The translations under genes were made by a program, and so were the position numbers. Shown piece after piece: positions 16,016-23,606 of a DNA stretch of 44,341 bases. The notes under the pieces are model-generated. The model did no database searches. It had not been told where the DNA came from and worked only from the letters and a program-made list of their open reading frames with translations. Each line of letters opens with the position of its first letter. Position 1 is the first letter of the stretch. This DNA comes from Hassallia byssoidea VB512170 (GTDB taxonomy: Bacteria; Cyanobacteriota; Cyanobacteriia; Cyanobacteriales; Nostocaceae): contig NZ_JTCM02000053.1 of NCBI RefSeq assembly GCF_000817785.2, positions 1 through 44,341 on the forward strand, written 5' to 3'.

Positions 16016-16756
16016 CTATCCACACAATACCGAAGCAAGGTGGACAGGACGAGATAAATAAGGGCAATGTCCCCCAGGTAATTCTATCGCATCAACTCCC
16101 AAGCGCTTGCGTGCAGCATAACGCGACCATGCAGGGGAAATTGTCCGGTCATCGGTGCATACAATATACGCGCACTCCACATCAGGGAAAGCTTGTAGAG
16201 GATTGACCTCAAAAGCATGTGCCATTGATTTGTGCTGACGCATTTTCGAGACTGCCCAACGTGCTACCTCTGGTTGACAATCAGGAAAGAGGACTTCTAT
16301 TGCTACTGCTTCGCTTTCTAAAGGATTTTTCCCAATCCAAGCTGGAACGAACATATCAGGTTCATCACGGAACTTTTCTAATTTACTCTCTTCTGGCTGA
16401 TTGTAGCCTGCTGCCTTCAGCATATCAGGTACGTCTTCATAAAACTGGTCGAGCGTACTAGTACCTGGGTATGGAATCAGGGCAGCGAGAAACACAAGCT
16501 TACGCACAGGACGCTGAAGAGCGACAATGGGGATAACAGTACCAGCCATTGAATGACCAACTAAGATGATATCGTCTTCGTCTTTGGGAAGCGATCGCAG
16601 CACTGCATCAGCAAAGTCAGACAAACCAGCAGATGGATCTTCAATTGGCAAATCCATCGCGACTGCTTTGTGTCCCCGCGCTTCCAGTTCGGGAATTAGC
16701 ATATCCCAACACCACGCACCTTGACAAGCGCCGTGAACTAAACAAAAAATACTCAT
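16016..16756 (-). CDS. Alpha/beta hydrolase (esterase/hydroxynitrile-lyase-like)
   Basis: A 246-residue alpha/beta-hydrolase. The oxyanion region VHGACQGAWCWD (7-18) and nucleophile elbow GHSMAG (Ser69) are typical of the plant methylesterase/hydroxynitrile-lyase group and its bacterial relatives. The acid is probably Asp202 or Asp203 (CTDDRTI) and the base His230 (GGHCPYLSRP). The small lid and total length fit this group. The substrate cannot be deduced. The gene lies 90 bp downstream of the peptide-binding-protein gene on the same strand, but no functional link is evident. Confidence 0.9.
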   Translation of the reverse strand: MSIFCLVHGACQGAWCWDMLIPELEARGHKAVAMDLPIEDPSAGLSDFADAVLRSLPKDEDDIILVGHSMAGTVIPIVALQRPVRKLVFLAALIPYPGTSTLDQFYEDVPDMLKAAGYNQPEESKLEKFRDEPDMFVPAWIGKNPLESEAVAIEVLFPDCQPEVARWAVSKMRQHKSMAHAFEVNPLQAFPDVECAYIVCTDDRTISPAWSRYAARKRLGVDAIELPGGHCPYLSRPVHLASVLCG

Positions 16757-16846
16757 AATGATTTTGGATTTTGGAGCTACTAGTATGGACGCGTTTCCCG
16801 ACTTGTGCGATGTGGCATGATTTTGGAGCCACTCGCGTTATGAAAA

Positions 16847-18625
16847 TTATTGTGTAACTTTAATTTCATAAATGTTCCAAAATTTGTGAGCAAGGGGAAC
16901 GTATTTAGCGGAGTATTTGATGGGTTGAAAGCGATCGCGCACTGCTAACATTTCCAAGCGGTTAATCAAGTAAATACACGGTAAATATTCCTGAGCTAGC
17001 TGTTGAGTTTTAGCATAGATTGCTTTCCGCTTTGTATCATCAAATTCTAAGGCAGCTTGACGGTAGAGCCTGCCAATTTCTGCTTGCCAATCAGCCACCT
17101 GCCAACCTTGTACTAACTTTGGTCTGGCTTGAGGTTTAAAATTAAATAGACTGCTTTCGGGAGTCCACAAAGCTGCTAAATCGTTCGGTTCTAAACTGCT
17201 GAGTAAAGCTCCCAAAGAAGTTTCCCAATCTTGGGAGTTAAGAAGCTTGTCAGCTAAAGTATTATTTGCCATTGTGACAAAATCAACTTGAATACCGATT
17301 TTACGCAAGTCTTGTTTAATTTGCGCTCCCATTGACTCTAATGTTTTATTTTCCGCACTGGTGATTAACGTGAAGCGAACGTGGTTGCCCTTAGCATCAA
17401 GTAGCTGATTTTTATCGTTGTACTTAAATCCAGCTTTTAGCAGCAATTCCTTCGCTTTTTGTGGATTGTAATCGTAGACTTTTAACCCTTTGCTAGGTGA
17501 AAGATAATAGGAACTTTGCCTGAGAATTGGAGAATATTCTAGTTTGCCCAAACCCTGAAACGTGTTATTAAGCATTGTTTGACGATCAATAGCATAAGCT
17601 ACAGCCTGTCGAAATTCCACGGTATTAAACCAACGTGACTTGATAGGATCGACCAGGGGTTTTCCGTCTCTTATCGCTTTGTTTAAATTAAAGGCAAAAA
17701 ACTCTGGTCGAAAACTAGGCTCACTATAGATTTTGTAATTTCCTTGCTTTTCTTGTTGCTTCAGTAAAGAAAAGTATTGTGGTTCTACCTCTACAACATC
17801 CAACCCGCCAGAACGAAATTGCAGCAAGGAAGTATCGGTCGATCCGACAATTTGCCAAACAATACGTTCAATATAAGGCTGCTCATTGCCTTGTGCATCT
17901 TTGCGCCAGTAGTGGGGGTTGCGCCGAAATACCAAACGCTGCCCAATATCGTAACGCTCTAGTATATAAGGACCGTTGACAATCAGTTGAGTAGGAGAAG
18001 TATCGGTGCCCCACTTTGTCAGAAACATCGGCTTGCCCTGTTTGTCTTTAGTTTTCACTGATGCTTCTAAAGCATGGGCTGGCAAAACTTCAGCAGTTGT
18101 CAAACCCAAAAAAGGGACATAGGGTTCCGGTAAAATAAACTCAACTTGATGCTCATCTAATTTTCGGACCTTGGGCAATTCCCCACGTATCCCAATCTGA
18201 AAAACTGTAGCAATTAGGGAAATCTCGTTGTTAAAGTAAACATTGTTGTAGGTAAACACCACATCATCAGCTGTTAAAGGCTTGCCATCAGACCATTTCA
18301 AGCCAGAACGCAAGTAAAAAACAATCCGTAATTTGTCATCAGAAATTTTCCAGGATTCTGCTAGGGCTGGTTCGATACCAGTTACTGGATTTTCTCTGAC
18401 TAACCCTTCATAAGTCAATCCAAAAATATTAACTCCAGTTTGATTAAGGGCAGCATTAAAAGTTTGGGGTTCACCAACTATACTAGTTATTAATTGATTG
18501 GTTGGAGTGGATGGTCTTTGCAAGTGAATTTGGTTGCAGGCGAAAACTATAAGTGCTGTTGTCACTAGAATTACTAGTAACCAAAAACGCCAAATTGCCG
18601 CAAAGATTGTAGAGAAAAGACTCAT
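16847..18625 (-). CDS. ABC transporter substrate-binding lipoprotein, family 5 (peptide/nickel type)
   Basis: A 592-residue solute-binding protein. A membrane-spanning signal with lipobox (LIVFAC, Cys at about 30) indicates a lipid-anchored periplasmic protein. The SBP_bac_5 fold is shown by LAESWKISDDKLRIVFYLR, the signature LKWSDGKPLTADDVVFTY (about 110-127) and the later FRQAVAYAIDRQTML. It presumably delivers oligopeptides or similar cargo to an ABC importer. No permease or ATPase gene is adjacent, so this is an orphan component. Its ATG overlaps the stop of the upstream epimerase gene by 4 bp (ATGA at 18622-18625), so the two are co-transcribed and probably translationally coupled, an unusual pairing. 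Confidence 0.92.
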   Translation of the reverse strand: MSLFSTIFAAIWRFWLLVILVTTALIVFACNQIHLQRPSTPTNQLITSIVGEPQTFNAALNQTGVNIFGLTYEGLVRENPVTGIEPALAESWKISDDKLRIVFYLRSGLKWSDGKPLTADDVVFTYNNVYFNNEISLIATVFQIGIRGELPKVRKLDEHQVEFILPEPYVPFLGLTTAEVLPAHALEASVKTKDKQGKPMFLTKWGTDTSPTQLIVNGPYILERYDIGQRLVFRRNPHYWRKDAQGNEQPYIERIVWQIVGSTDTSLLQFRSGGLDVVEVEPQYFSLLKQQEKQGNYKIYSEPSFRPEFFAFNLNKAIRDGKPLVDPIKSRWFNTVEFRQAVAYAIDRQTMLNNTFQGLGKLEYSPILRQSSYYLSPSKGLKVYDYNPQKAKELLLKAGFKYNDKNQLLDAKGNHVRFTLITSAENKTLESMGAQIKQDLRKIGIQVDFVTMANNTLADKLLNSQDWETSLGALLSSLEPNDLAALWTPESSLFNFKPQARPKLVQGWQVADWQAEIGRLYRQAALEFDDTKRKAIYAKTQQLAQEYLPCIYLINRLEMLAVRDRFQPIKYSAKYVPLAHKFWNIYEIKVTQ

Positions 18626-19653
18626 AGTAGCTTTGCCAAAATTGCATCTTCAGTCGCATAGTCTAGCAACCAAGGTGCGGCAAATTTGTCGGGTTCTTGG
18701 GGTGGATGACTGCGCTGCCAATCAATGGTTCGCTGTAGCGCTTCTTCTGGGGATATAATTTCGCTGTATCCCAACTCTTGGCGGATGCGTGTTGAGTCTA
18801 TAAACCAGTCTTGCTTTGTGTTGACTGGCAATTTCCACTCTGGTGGTAATTTTTCTGGCGGTACAGTAACGACTTTGCCCTCCCATCTTACTACTTCGCC
18901 AACTTTGGTAATGCGTTCTGCTTCGGAAAGGACTTGTGTATCAGCAACGTGATATATGCGATCGCTTGCTCGTTCATTGGTGACTGCTAAGGCGATCGCA
19001 TACCCCACATTCTCCACATATCCATAAGAACCACGCCACCCAGCAAGACTCTCCTCCAAGACAATCCCCTGGCGATTCTCATCCATCCGTTGCAAGTAGG
19101 GAAACAAACGATTTAGCGGGTCATTTTCACCATAGACCATTGGCAATCGTACAATTGTCCCAGGTAAATCGGGGTCTGACATCACCACTTTTTCCACCAG
19201 AATTTTTTCGTAATCATCATCTATGCCCTCAAGAGGCTTTTCAGATTTATTTCTATAAGGATAAAGTGAGGAGCGCAGAGGCGAATCTTCAGTAATTGGG
19301 AGGGGAATAACATCAGATTCTCTGCCTAAAATTACCCCATAGGCACGATACACATCCATGCTGCTGATAGCGACGATACGCTGAGTAATACCCTTAAACG
19401 TTTTCATCAGCATCAGCGCATCATTTTCAGTATAGGGAAACATATCCAACACTACTTGCGGCGAAATCTCTGCAAACTTGCTTTTGAAGTCAGTAATGTG
19501 AGTGCGATCGCCTAAAATTTCCTGCACATTTAGAGGTAATTCAACTGTAGTTTTTCCTCGATGAAATACAGTCACTTCATGACCCATTTTACTGAGTTGA
19601 CGCACTACAGAAGGACCAATAAATTTAGTGCCACCAATCACTAATATTTTCAT
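18622..19653 (-). CDS. NAD-dependent epimerase/dehydratase (extended SDR)
   Basis: A 343-residue extended short-chain dehydrogenase. The nucleotide-binding motif is GGTKFIG (7-13), with a variant Lys, as in the CSP41/isoflavone-reductase-like branch. A following Arg (FHRGK) suggests NADP preference. The catalytic Ser is probably in ISSMDVYRAYG; the usual YxxxK appears displaced, YPYRNKSE being the best candidate. It belongs to a group found in cyanobacteria and plants, with no assigned sugar substrate here. It is the first gene of a two-gene unit with the peptide-binding lipoprotein. Confidence 0.85.
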   Translation of the reverse strand: MKILVIGGTKFIGPSVVRQLSKMGHEVTVFHRGKTTVELPLNVQEILGDRTHITDFKSKFAEISPQVVLDMFPYTENDALMLMKTFKGITQRIVAISSMDVYRAYGVILGRESDVIPLPITEDSPLRSSLYPYRNKSEKPLEGIDDDYEKILVEKVVMSDPDLPGTIVRLPMVYGENDPLNRLFPYLQRMDENRQGIVLEESLAGWRGSYGYVENVGYAIALAVTNERASDRIYHVADTQVLSEAERITKVGEVVRWEGKVVTVPPEKLPPEWKLPVNTKQDWFIDSTRIRQELGYSEIISPEEALQRTIDWQRSHPPQEPDKFAAPWLLDYATEDAILAKLL

Positions 19654-19678
19654 TTCTTACATCCTTTTTAGTAACCGC

Positions 19679-19775
19679 TACCCTGCGGGAAAGCTTCTCT
19701 TCTCCTTCGCTTCTCTGCGGGAGGCTCCGCCAACGCCAAGGGCGAACGAGACCAAGGCGAACGCTAACAGCGCTC
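19679..19775. repeat. GC-rich palindromic dispersed repeat
   Basis: Imperfect inverted blocks around CTGCGGGAAAGCTTCTCTTC and CTCCGCCAACGCCAAGGGCG, similar in type to 1-87 and 11220-11335. It occupies the gap between the epimerase and the ClpP-like gene. Confidence 0.5.
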
Positions 19776-19783
19776 ATAACTAC

Positions 19784-20377
19784 CTAAGTTTTATTAATAA
19801 TCCTGTCAATTAAACCGTAACTTTTTGCTTCTTCCGCACTCATAAAAAAGTCACGTTCCGAATCACTATCAATTCGTTCTTTCGATTGACCAGTATTTGC
19901 CGCCAGTATCCGATTAATTGATTCTCTCAGATACACAATTTCTTTTGCTGCCGCCTCAATATCAGTCGCTTTTCCTTCACTGCTTCCTGATAATTGACGA
20001 ATCGTAATTCTCGCATTTGGCAAAGCTAATCTTTTGCCCTTTGTTCCTGACGAAAGCAAGAATGCTCCCATTGCAGAAGCATTACCAATACAAACCGTAC
20101 ATACATCTGTACGAATTTGGCTCATCGTATCATAAACAGCCATTGCCGCCGTTATTGAACCTCCAGAACTGTTGATATATAAAGTGATATCTTTCTCTGG
20201 ATCTTCATGGTCTAAAAACAACATTTGTGCGACTATTAGGTTAGCTGTTTCCTCTATAAGTTCGCCTTTAACAAAGATAATTCGCTCTGCCAGCAAACGC
20301 GAATAAATATCAAATCTGCTTTCTTTATCTTTTGTCGAAATTACAGTTGCTAAACCAATTTGATAAGGAAGATTCAT
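19784..20377 (-). CDS. ClpP-like protein lacking catalytic Ser and His (ClpP pseudoprotease)
   Basis: A 197-residue ClpP-fold protein with the full family layout: GELIEETAN, handle and oxyanion region INSSGGSITAAMAVYDTM, KGKRLALPNARI, ATDIEAAAKEI, and ERDFFMSAEEAKSYGLIDRI. Active-site residues are lost. ClpP has GxxASMGA with the nucleophilic Ser directly before Met; here it is GNASAMGA, so Ala102 sits at that place and a Ser lies one residue earlier. The usual HQP reads RQL, so the catalytic His is Arg127. Asp176 (ERDFF) remains. It resembles neither cyanobacterial ClpR in its insertions nor a normal ClpP3. A regulatory or structural ring subunit is likely (inference). The ATG at 20377 follows TTGGAG. 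The cupin gene lies 27 bp upstream on the same strand. Confidence 0.88.
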   Translation of the reverse strand: MNLPYQIGLATVISTKDKESRFDIYSRLLAERIIFVKGELIEETANLIVAQMLFLDHEDPEKDITLYINSSGGSITAAMAVYDTMSQIRTDVCTVCIGNASAMGAFLLSSGTKGKRLALPNARITIRQLSGSSEGKATDIEAAAKEIVYLRESINRILAANTGQSKERIDSDSERDFFMSAEEAKSYGLIDRIINKT

Positions 20378-20404
20378 GTTTACTAACTCCAAAAAATAGA
20401 AAAT

Positions 20405-20743
20405 TTACAACTTCTCAAAAACTCCCATTTCACCAAGACGAATTGTGATGATTTCTACATCTGTAATTGCTCTGTGGGGACCATTCTTAGCATTAGCAGG
20501 TGTAAACCAGAATGTTCCTGTTTTACATTCACGTCCATCCGTCTCGATGGTTCCTTGAAGCACATAGACATATTCATCGCAGGGATGCTGGTGAACTGGA
20601 ATGATAGTACCCGCACTCATGCGAAGCCGATGAATAGAACCTTGCGGAACTGGTTCAGCTAGTGGCAGAATTTGTGTCCCTGGAAATTGCTGCATATCAA
20701 GCCAATGTAAAGTTTCAGTGTCAAGAAAACTCTGTTGAGTCAT
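20405..20743 (-). CDS. Small cupin protein
   Basis: A 112-residue single-domain cupin. Metal-binding motif 1 is seen in PVHQHPCDEYVYVLQG (His, His and Glu ligands, about 49-64) and the motif 2 His in GPHRAI. It resembles anti-sigma ChrR-type or small-molecule-binding cupins, but no sigma factor is nearby. It precedes the ClpP-like pseudoprotease gene by 27 bp on the same strand, so the two likely form an operon. Enzymatic or sensory function cannot be told apart from sequence. Confidence 0.85.
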   Translation of the reverse strand: MTQQSFLDTETLHWLDMQQFPGTQILPLAEPVPQGSIHRLRMSAGTIIPVHQHPCDEYVYVLQGTIETDGRECKTGTFWFTPANAKNGPHRAITDVEIITIRLGEMGVFEKL

Positions 20744-20796
20744 GTTTAATTTTTTGATTTATTCAAAGTTGGTGGTAAGGGTTTAATGTGTGTTTT

Positions 20797-20819
20797 AAGC
20801 ACTGAAGTGCTTACTACGA
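20797..20819. repeat. Single-hairpin version of the ACTACGA repeat, supplies a stop codon
   Basis: AAGCACTGAAGTGCTT (20797-20812) plus ACTACGA (20813-20819). On the minus strand, TAG at 20816-20814 is the stop of the SRPBCC gene. Same family as 14014-14068. Confidence 0.8.
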
Positions 20820-21374
20820 TTTTTTTAATATTTCTGGTAGGATTTCGTTGAGTTTGTAATTCCAACCATTGTTAAAAAAGGAATTGAGAATTATGCTATT
20901 TAATACCTCATATCTCCCAACAGGTATTGACTGAGATAAGTGAGTGCGAACGCTAGGCGCTAATAGTGTCTGAGTTACAGTATTTGACTCGTACATAAAT
21001 TGATGCCAAGTTTCCGCAGAATGCTGTGGCTGATCTAATTTGATAGCTTCATGCTGCAATACTTGATGTTTGAGTTGCAGTCGAGTTCCACCATCAACAG
21101 GTGTTAGCGTCCAAGTAACAATTGATGGCTGATGCATTAATTTGTCTTGCCAAGTATAAGAAAGTCGTTTTGGTTCATCAAGTTCAATTACTTCGCAATC
21201 AATGCTTCCGTCTATTCCTGGTAGTGTCGAATGCTGAAATTTAAATTTGTGTCCGATACGTGGCTGAAAGTCGTTTTCCATCAGCCATGCTGCTAGCGCT
21301 TGACTGTTAGTAATTACTTGCCAAACTCGTTGCGGGGGATAAGCGTAGAAAACTTCCATATTCAATCCAATCAT
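20814..21374 (-). CDS. SRPBCC/AHSA1-like domain protein
   Basis: A 186-residue START-like (SRPBCC) protein. The AHSA1-type pattern is clear in the N-terminal 130 residues: VFYAYPPQRVWQVITN, LAAWLMENDF, IELDEPKRLSYTW and TWTLTPVDGGTRLQLKHQ. The C-terminal ~40 residues are not part of the domain. The start at 21374 is chosen because GGAGGA lies 3 nt upstream and the ATG overlaps the stop of the ArsR gene (ATGA). This ArsR-SRPBCC arrangement is a common autoregulated pair in which the SRPBCC protein is thought to bind a hydrophobic ligand. The stop codon lies in a dispersed hairpin repeat, so the C-terminus may have been changed. Confidence 0.9.
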   Translation of the reverse strand: MIGLNMEVFYAYPPQRVWQVITNSQALAAWLMENDFQPRIGHKFKFQHSTLPGIDGSIDCEVIELDEPKRLSYTWQDKLMHQPSIVTWTLTPVDGGTRLQLKHQVLQHEAIKLDQPQHSAETWHQFMYESNTVTQTLLAPSVRTHLSQSIPVGRYEVLNSIILNSFFNNGWNYKLNEILPEILKKS

Positions 21375-21694
21375 GATTCCTCCTCCAGATAGGTGCCAAG
21401 GGCATTGAGTTTTTCCTGCCAAAATTGCTCGTAATGGGCAATCCAATCAGATACCTGTTTTAAAGGTTCCGGATTGAGTCGATACAAACGCTGTCGTCCT
21501 GCTTTCCGCATTTGGACTAAGCCAGCTTCACAAAGTATCTGCAAGTGCTGAGATATGGCTGGTAAACTCATGGCAAATGGTTCAGCCAACTGTTTGACAG
21601 GTTGCTCACCGCTACGCAATTGATCTAATAACGCTCGTCGTGTCGGATCGGCGATCGCCATAAATATATCCGCACTGGCAGCATGTCTACTCAT
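21371..21694 (-). CDS. ArsR/SdpR-family transcriptional repressor
   Basis: A 107-residue winged-helix protein: FMAIADPTRRALLDQLRSGEQPV, then the helix-turn-helix AEPFAMSLPAISQHLQILCEAGLV, then the wing RKAGRQRLYRLN. It lacks the CxC metal site of ArsR/SmtB sensors, so it is not expected to sense metals the classical way. It is the first gene of an operon with the SRPBCC gene (4-bp overlap). Two palindromes centred about 58 and 85 bp upstream of its ATG are likely autoregulatory operators. Confidence 0.92.
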   Translation of the reverse strand: MSRHAASADIFMAIADPTRRALLDQLRSGEQPVKQLAEPFAMSLPAISQHLQILCEAGLVQMRKAGRQRLYRLNPEPLKQVSDWIAHYEQFWQEKLNALGTYLEEES

Positions 21695-21742
21695 ACCGAT
21701 TTGGAATTACCGTGTACCAAGCTTCCAGGTGTTTTCTTCCTT

Positions 21743-21789
21743 ATTTAAGTATTCGCTTAAATATATATTAATTAAGCATTCGCTTAAAT
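21743..21789. promoter_or_regulatory. Double palindromic operator upstream of the ArsR gene
   Basis: ATTTAAGTATTCGCTTAAAT (21743-21762) and AATTAAGCATTCGCTTAAAT (21770-21789) share the same core and lie exactly 27 bp apart, starting 49 bp before the ArsR ATG. Palindromes of this shape are typical ArsR-family operators. Binding by the adjacent regulator is an inference. Confidence 0.7.
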
Positions 21790-21839
21790 GTCAATCGCGC
21801 TAGGGAAAAATTTAACGTTTTCACAAGAGACGTGCCGGC

Positions 21840-21957
21840 GGTTCGTAGAGACGTTCCGCCGGTTCGTAGAGACGTTCCGCCGGTTCGTAGAGACGTTCCG
21901 CCGGTTCGTAGAGACGTTCCGCCGGTTCGTAGAGACGTTCCGCCGGAACGTCTCTAC
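21840..21957. repeat. 21-bp tandem repeat, five perfect copies plus inverted arm
   Basis: Five perfect copies of a unit starting GGTTCGTAGAGACGTTCCGC (21840-21944), then GGAACGTCTCTAC (21945-21957), the reverse complement of the unit core. Since 21 is a multiple of 3, the array keeps frames open on both strands and joins in frame to the nucleotidyltransferase. The core is the same as the dispersed palindrome at 15934. Confidence 0.95.
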
Positions 21958-21988
21958 TAAAGTTATATTTAATCTTTTGCCATTCAAG

Positions 21989-22576
21989 ATGACAAACCCC
22001 ACTATTGGCATCATCATCCTTGCAGCGGGTGCATCAACGCGCATGGGCAAACCAAAACAATTGTTACCGTATCAGGGTCGCAGCTTGCTTCGTCATATAA
22101 CAGAAGTAGCGATCGCCTCCAAAAACCAACCGGTCATCGTCGTACTTGGGGCAAATGCCGAAATCATAAAACCGGAGATTTGTCAACTACCCGTGCAGAT
22201 TGTAGAAAATCTTCAATGGGCTTCGGGGATGGGTTCTTCAATTCAAGCTGGTGTAAATGCTTTGGGGCAAAATGTAGAAGCAGTAGCGATCGCACTTTGC
22301 GATCAGCCTTTTGTTTCCGTGCAAGTTATCAATCAACTAGTAGAAGCATATCGTTTGACGAATAAAGCGATCGTTGCTTGCGAGTATGCAGGTACATTAG
22401 GCGTACCAGCTTTATTTCACCATACTTTTTTCTCAAAACTGACGAACCTTAAACAAGGGGAAGGCGCCAAGCAGATAATAAAGAAATATATTAACGAAGT
22501 TACTTCTATTCCTTTCTTGCAAGGGCGTATTGATATTGATACGCCCGATGATTACGAGCAATTACAAATAATGTAG
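21989..22576 (+). CDS. MobA/MocA-like nucleotidyltransferase
   Basis: A 195-residue NTP-transferase of the MobA-like fold, probably adding CMP or GMP to molybdopterin for Mo-hydroxylases. The pyrophosphorylase signature LAAGASTRMGKPKQLLPY lies at residues 11-28. ASGMGSSIQAG, the metal-binding LCDQPFVS and the late motif RIDIDTPDDYEQL fit MocA/CTP:molybdopterin cytidylyltransferase relatives. The ATG at 21989 gives the normal N-terminus. An in-frame ATG at 21788 would add 67 residues made mostly of a 7-residue repeat from the 21-bp array and is less likely. An XdhC gene lies 6.8 kb away, which supports a shared molybdenum-cofactor role but not an operon. Confidence 0.88.
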   Translation: MTNPTIGIIILAAGASTRMGKPKQLLPYQGRSLLRHITEVAIASKNQPVIVVLGANAEIIKPEICQLPVQIVENLQWASGMGSSIQAGVNALGQNVEAVAIALCDQPFVSVQVINQLVEAYRLTNKAIVACEYAGTLGVPALFHHTFFSKLTNLKQGEGAKQIIKKYINEVTSIPFLQGRIDIDTPDDYEQLQIM

Positions 22577-22783
22577 GACTTACGCATCTTACTAAACCCA
22601 AAGTTGGGGAAACTACGCATCTATCTGTGGCATCATCTTCACGACTAACAGTCTGCCAAGCATCCGGGAGCATCTCATACAAAAAAGATACTAGACTATA
22701 TTGGAGAATGCAGTTTATTTCTCGTTCCCACTCCTGGAGTCAACGGAACGCCAGCAACGAGTGTAAGTAGGAGATGTTCATTT

Positions 22784-23596
22784 ATGCCGAGAAAGACCGC
22801 ACAGGACAAACAAGCGTATCGAACCGAGGTGATTCGACGTATTAACGCAGCGATGCCCTCAGTAATGCAGGAATATGCCTCAATTAATTGGGCAGAGGAA
22901 CTCAAAGGCTACCGTACCGACCATGAATATTACCCTGACTACATCCACGCTCCCATTCATGGGGTAACTGATGGCTACACTAACCCTCAGTCGTGTTTAG
23001 CCTGGGATGCTGCTATGGATGTTATTATTCCCCTCAGCCACAATGTTAGTTGCCTTTCTTTGCGCGAGAAAATGGCTGAACTAATTCCTCAAGACACTCA
23101 AATTGATACGGTGCTAGAGCTTGGTGCAGGTACGGCTGAAGGAGCGCTGGCTCTGGCACGGCGGTTTCCACAGGCTACTTTTCGCATTACTGATGTTTCG
23201 CCTTACATGCTGGCGATCGCTCAACACAAGTTTAACAAGGCTGGATTTGGTGAGCGGGCTAAGTTCGAGCAGGTGGACGCCCGTCACACTGGCTACCCTG
23301 ACAACTCCTTCGATCTTGTCACGTCATCACTACTCTTTCACGAGACGCCTAAAGAGTGGACACCTAAGATTCTTAAGGAGATGTACCGGATTACCAAACC
23401 CGGAGGTTGGGTACTATACGCTGACACCTTTCGTGGTGAATACGCCCTGAGCGCTTATATTGAAGAACCGTGGTTGGATGACTTTATCCATTTCAACTTC
23501 GAGTACGAGTTTGCGAAAGCAGGTTTTACAGAACTCAGTTACATTCCCTATGCTGCGGGTTTGTGGTATATGGTTGGTCGCAAGCTAGAAACGTGA
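22784..23596 (+). CDS. Class I SAM-dependent methyltransferase
   Basis: A 270-residue methyltransferase. An N-terminal helical extension (1-100) precedes the Rossmann core. The SAM site is VLELGAGTAEGALALARRFP (about 108-127), the acidic loop ITDVSPYML and VDARHTGYPDNSFDLVTSSLLFHE follow, and post-motif III is LKPGGW-like (ITKPGGWVLYADTF). AGGAG at 22769-22773 supports the start. The nitroreductase gene follows after 10 bp, so the two are probably one operon acting in the same small-molecule modification; the substrate is unknown. The N-terminal extension is more like secondary-metabolite or quinone methyltransferases than housekeeping ones (tentative). The 207-bp gap before it shows no other gene. 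Confidence 0.9.
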   Translation: MPRKTAQDKQAYRTEVIRRINAAMPSVMQEYASINWAEELKGYRTDHEYYPDYIHAPIHGVTDGYTNPQSCLAWDAAMDVIIPLSHNVSCLSLREKMAELIPQDTQIDTVLELGAGTAEGALALARRFPQATFRITDVSPYMLAIAQHKFNKAGFGERAKFEQVDARHTGYPDNSFDLVTSSLLFHETPKEWTPKILKEMYRITKPGGWVLYADTFRGEYALSAYIEEPWLDDFIHFNFEYEFAKAGFTELSYIPYAAGLWYMVGRKLET

Positions 23597-23606
23597 GGAC
23601 AAAACA

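Noticed and set aside
21788-21988. Extended N-terminus of the MobA-like protein
   Set aside because: Kept as a finding but not used as the gene start, since the family begins just at the ATG at 21989.
21784-22050. Minus-strand frame encoding RRNVSTN repeats
   Set aside because: It arises only because the 21-bp tandem repeat keeps every reading frame free of stops.
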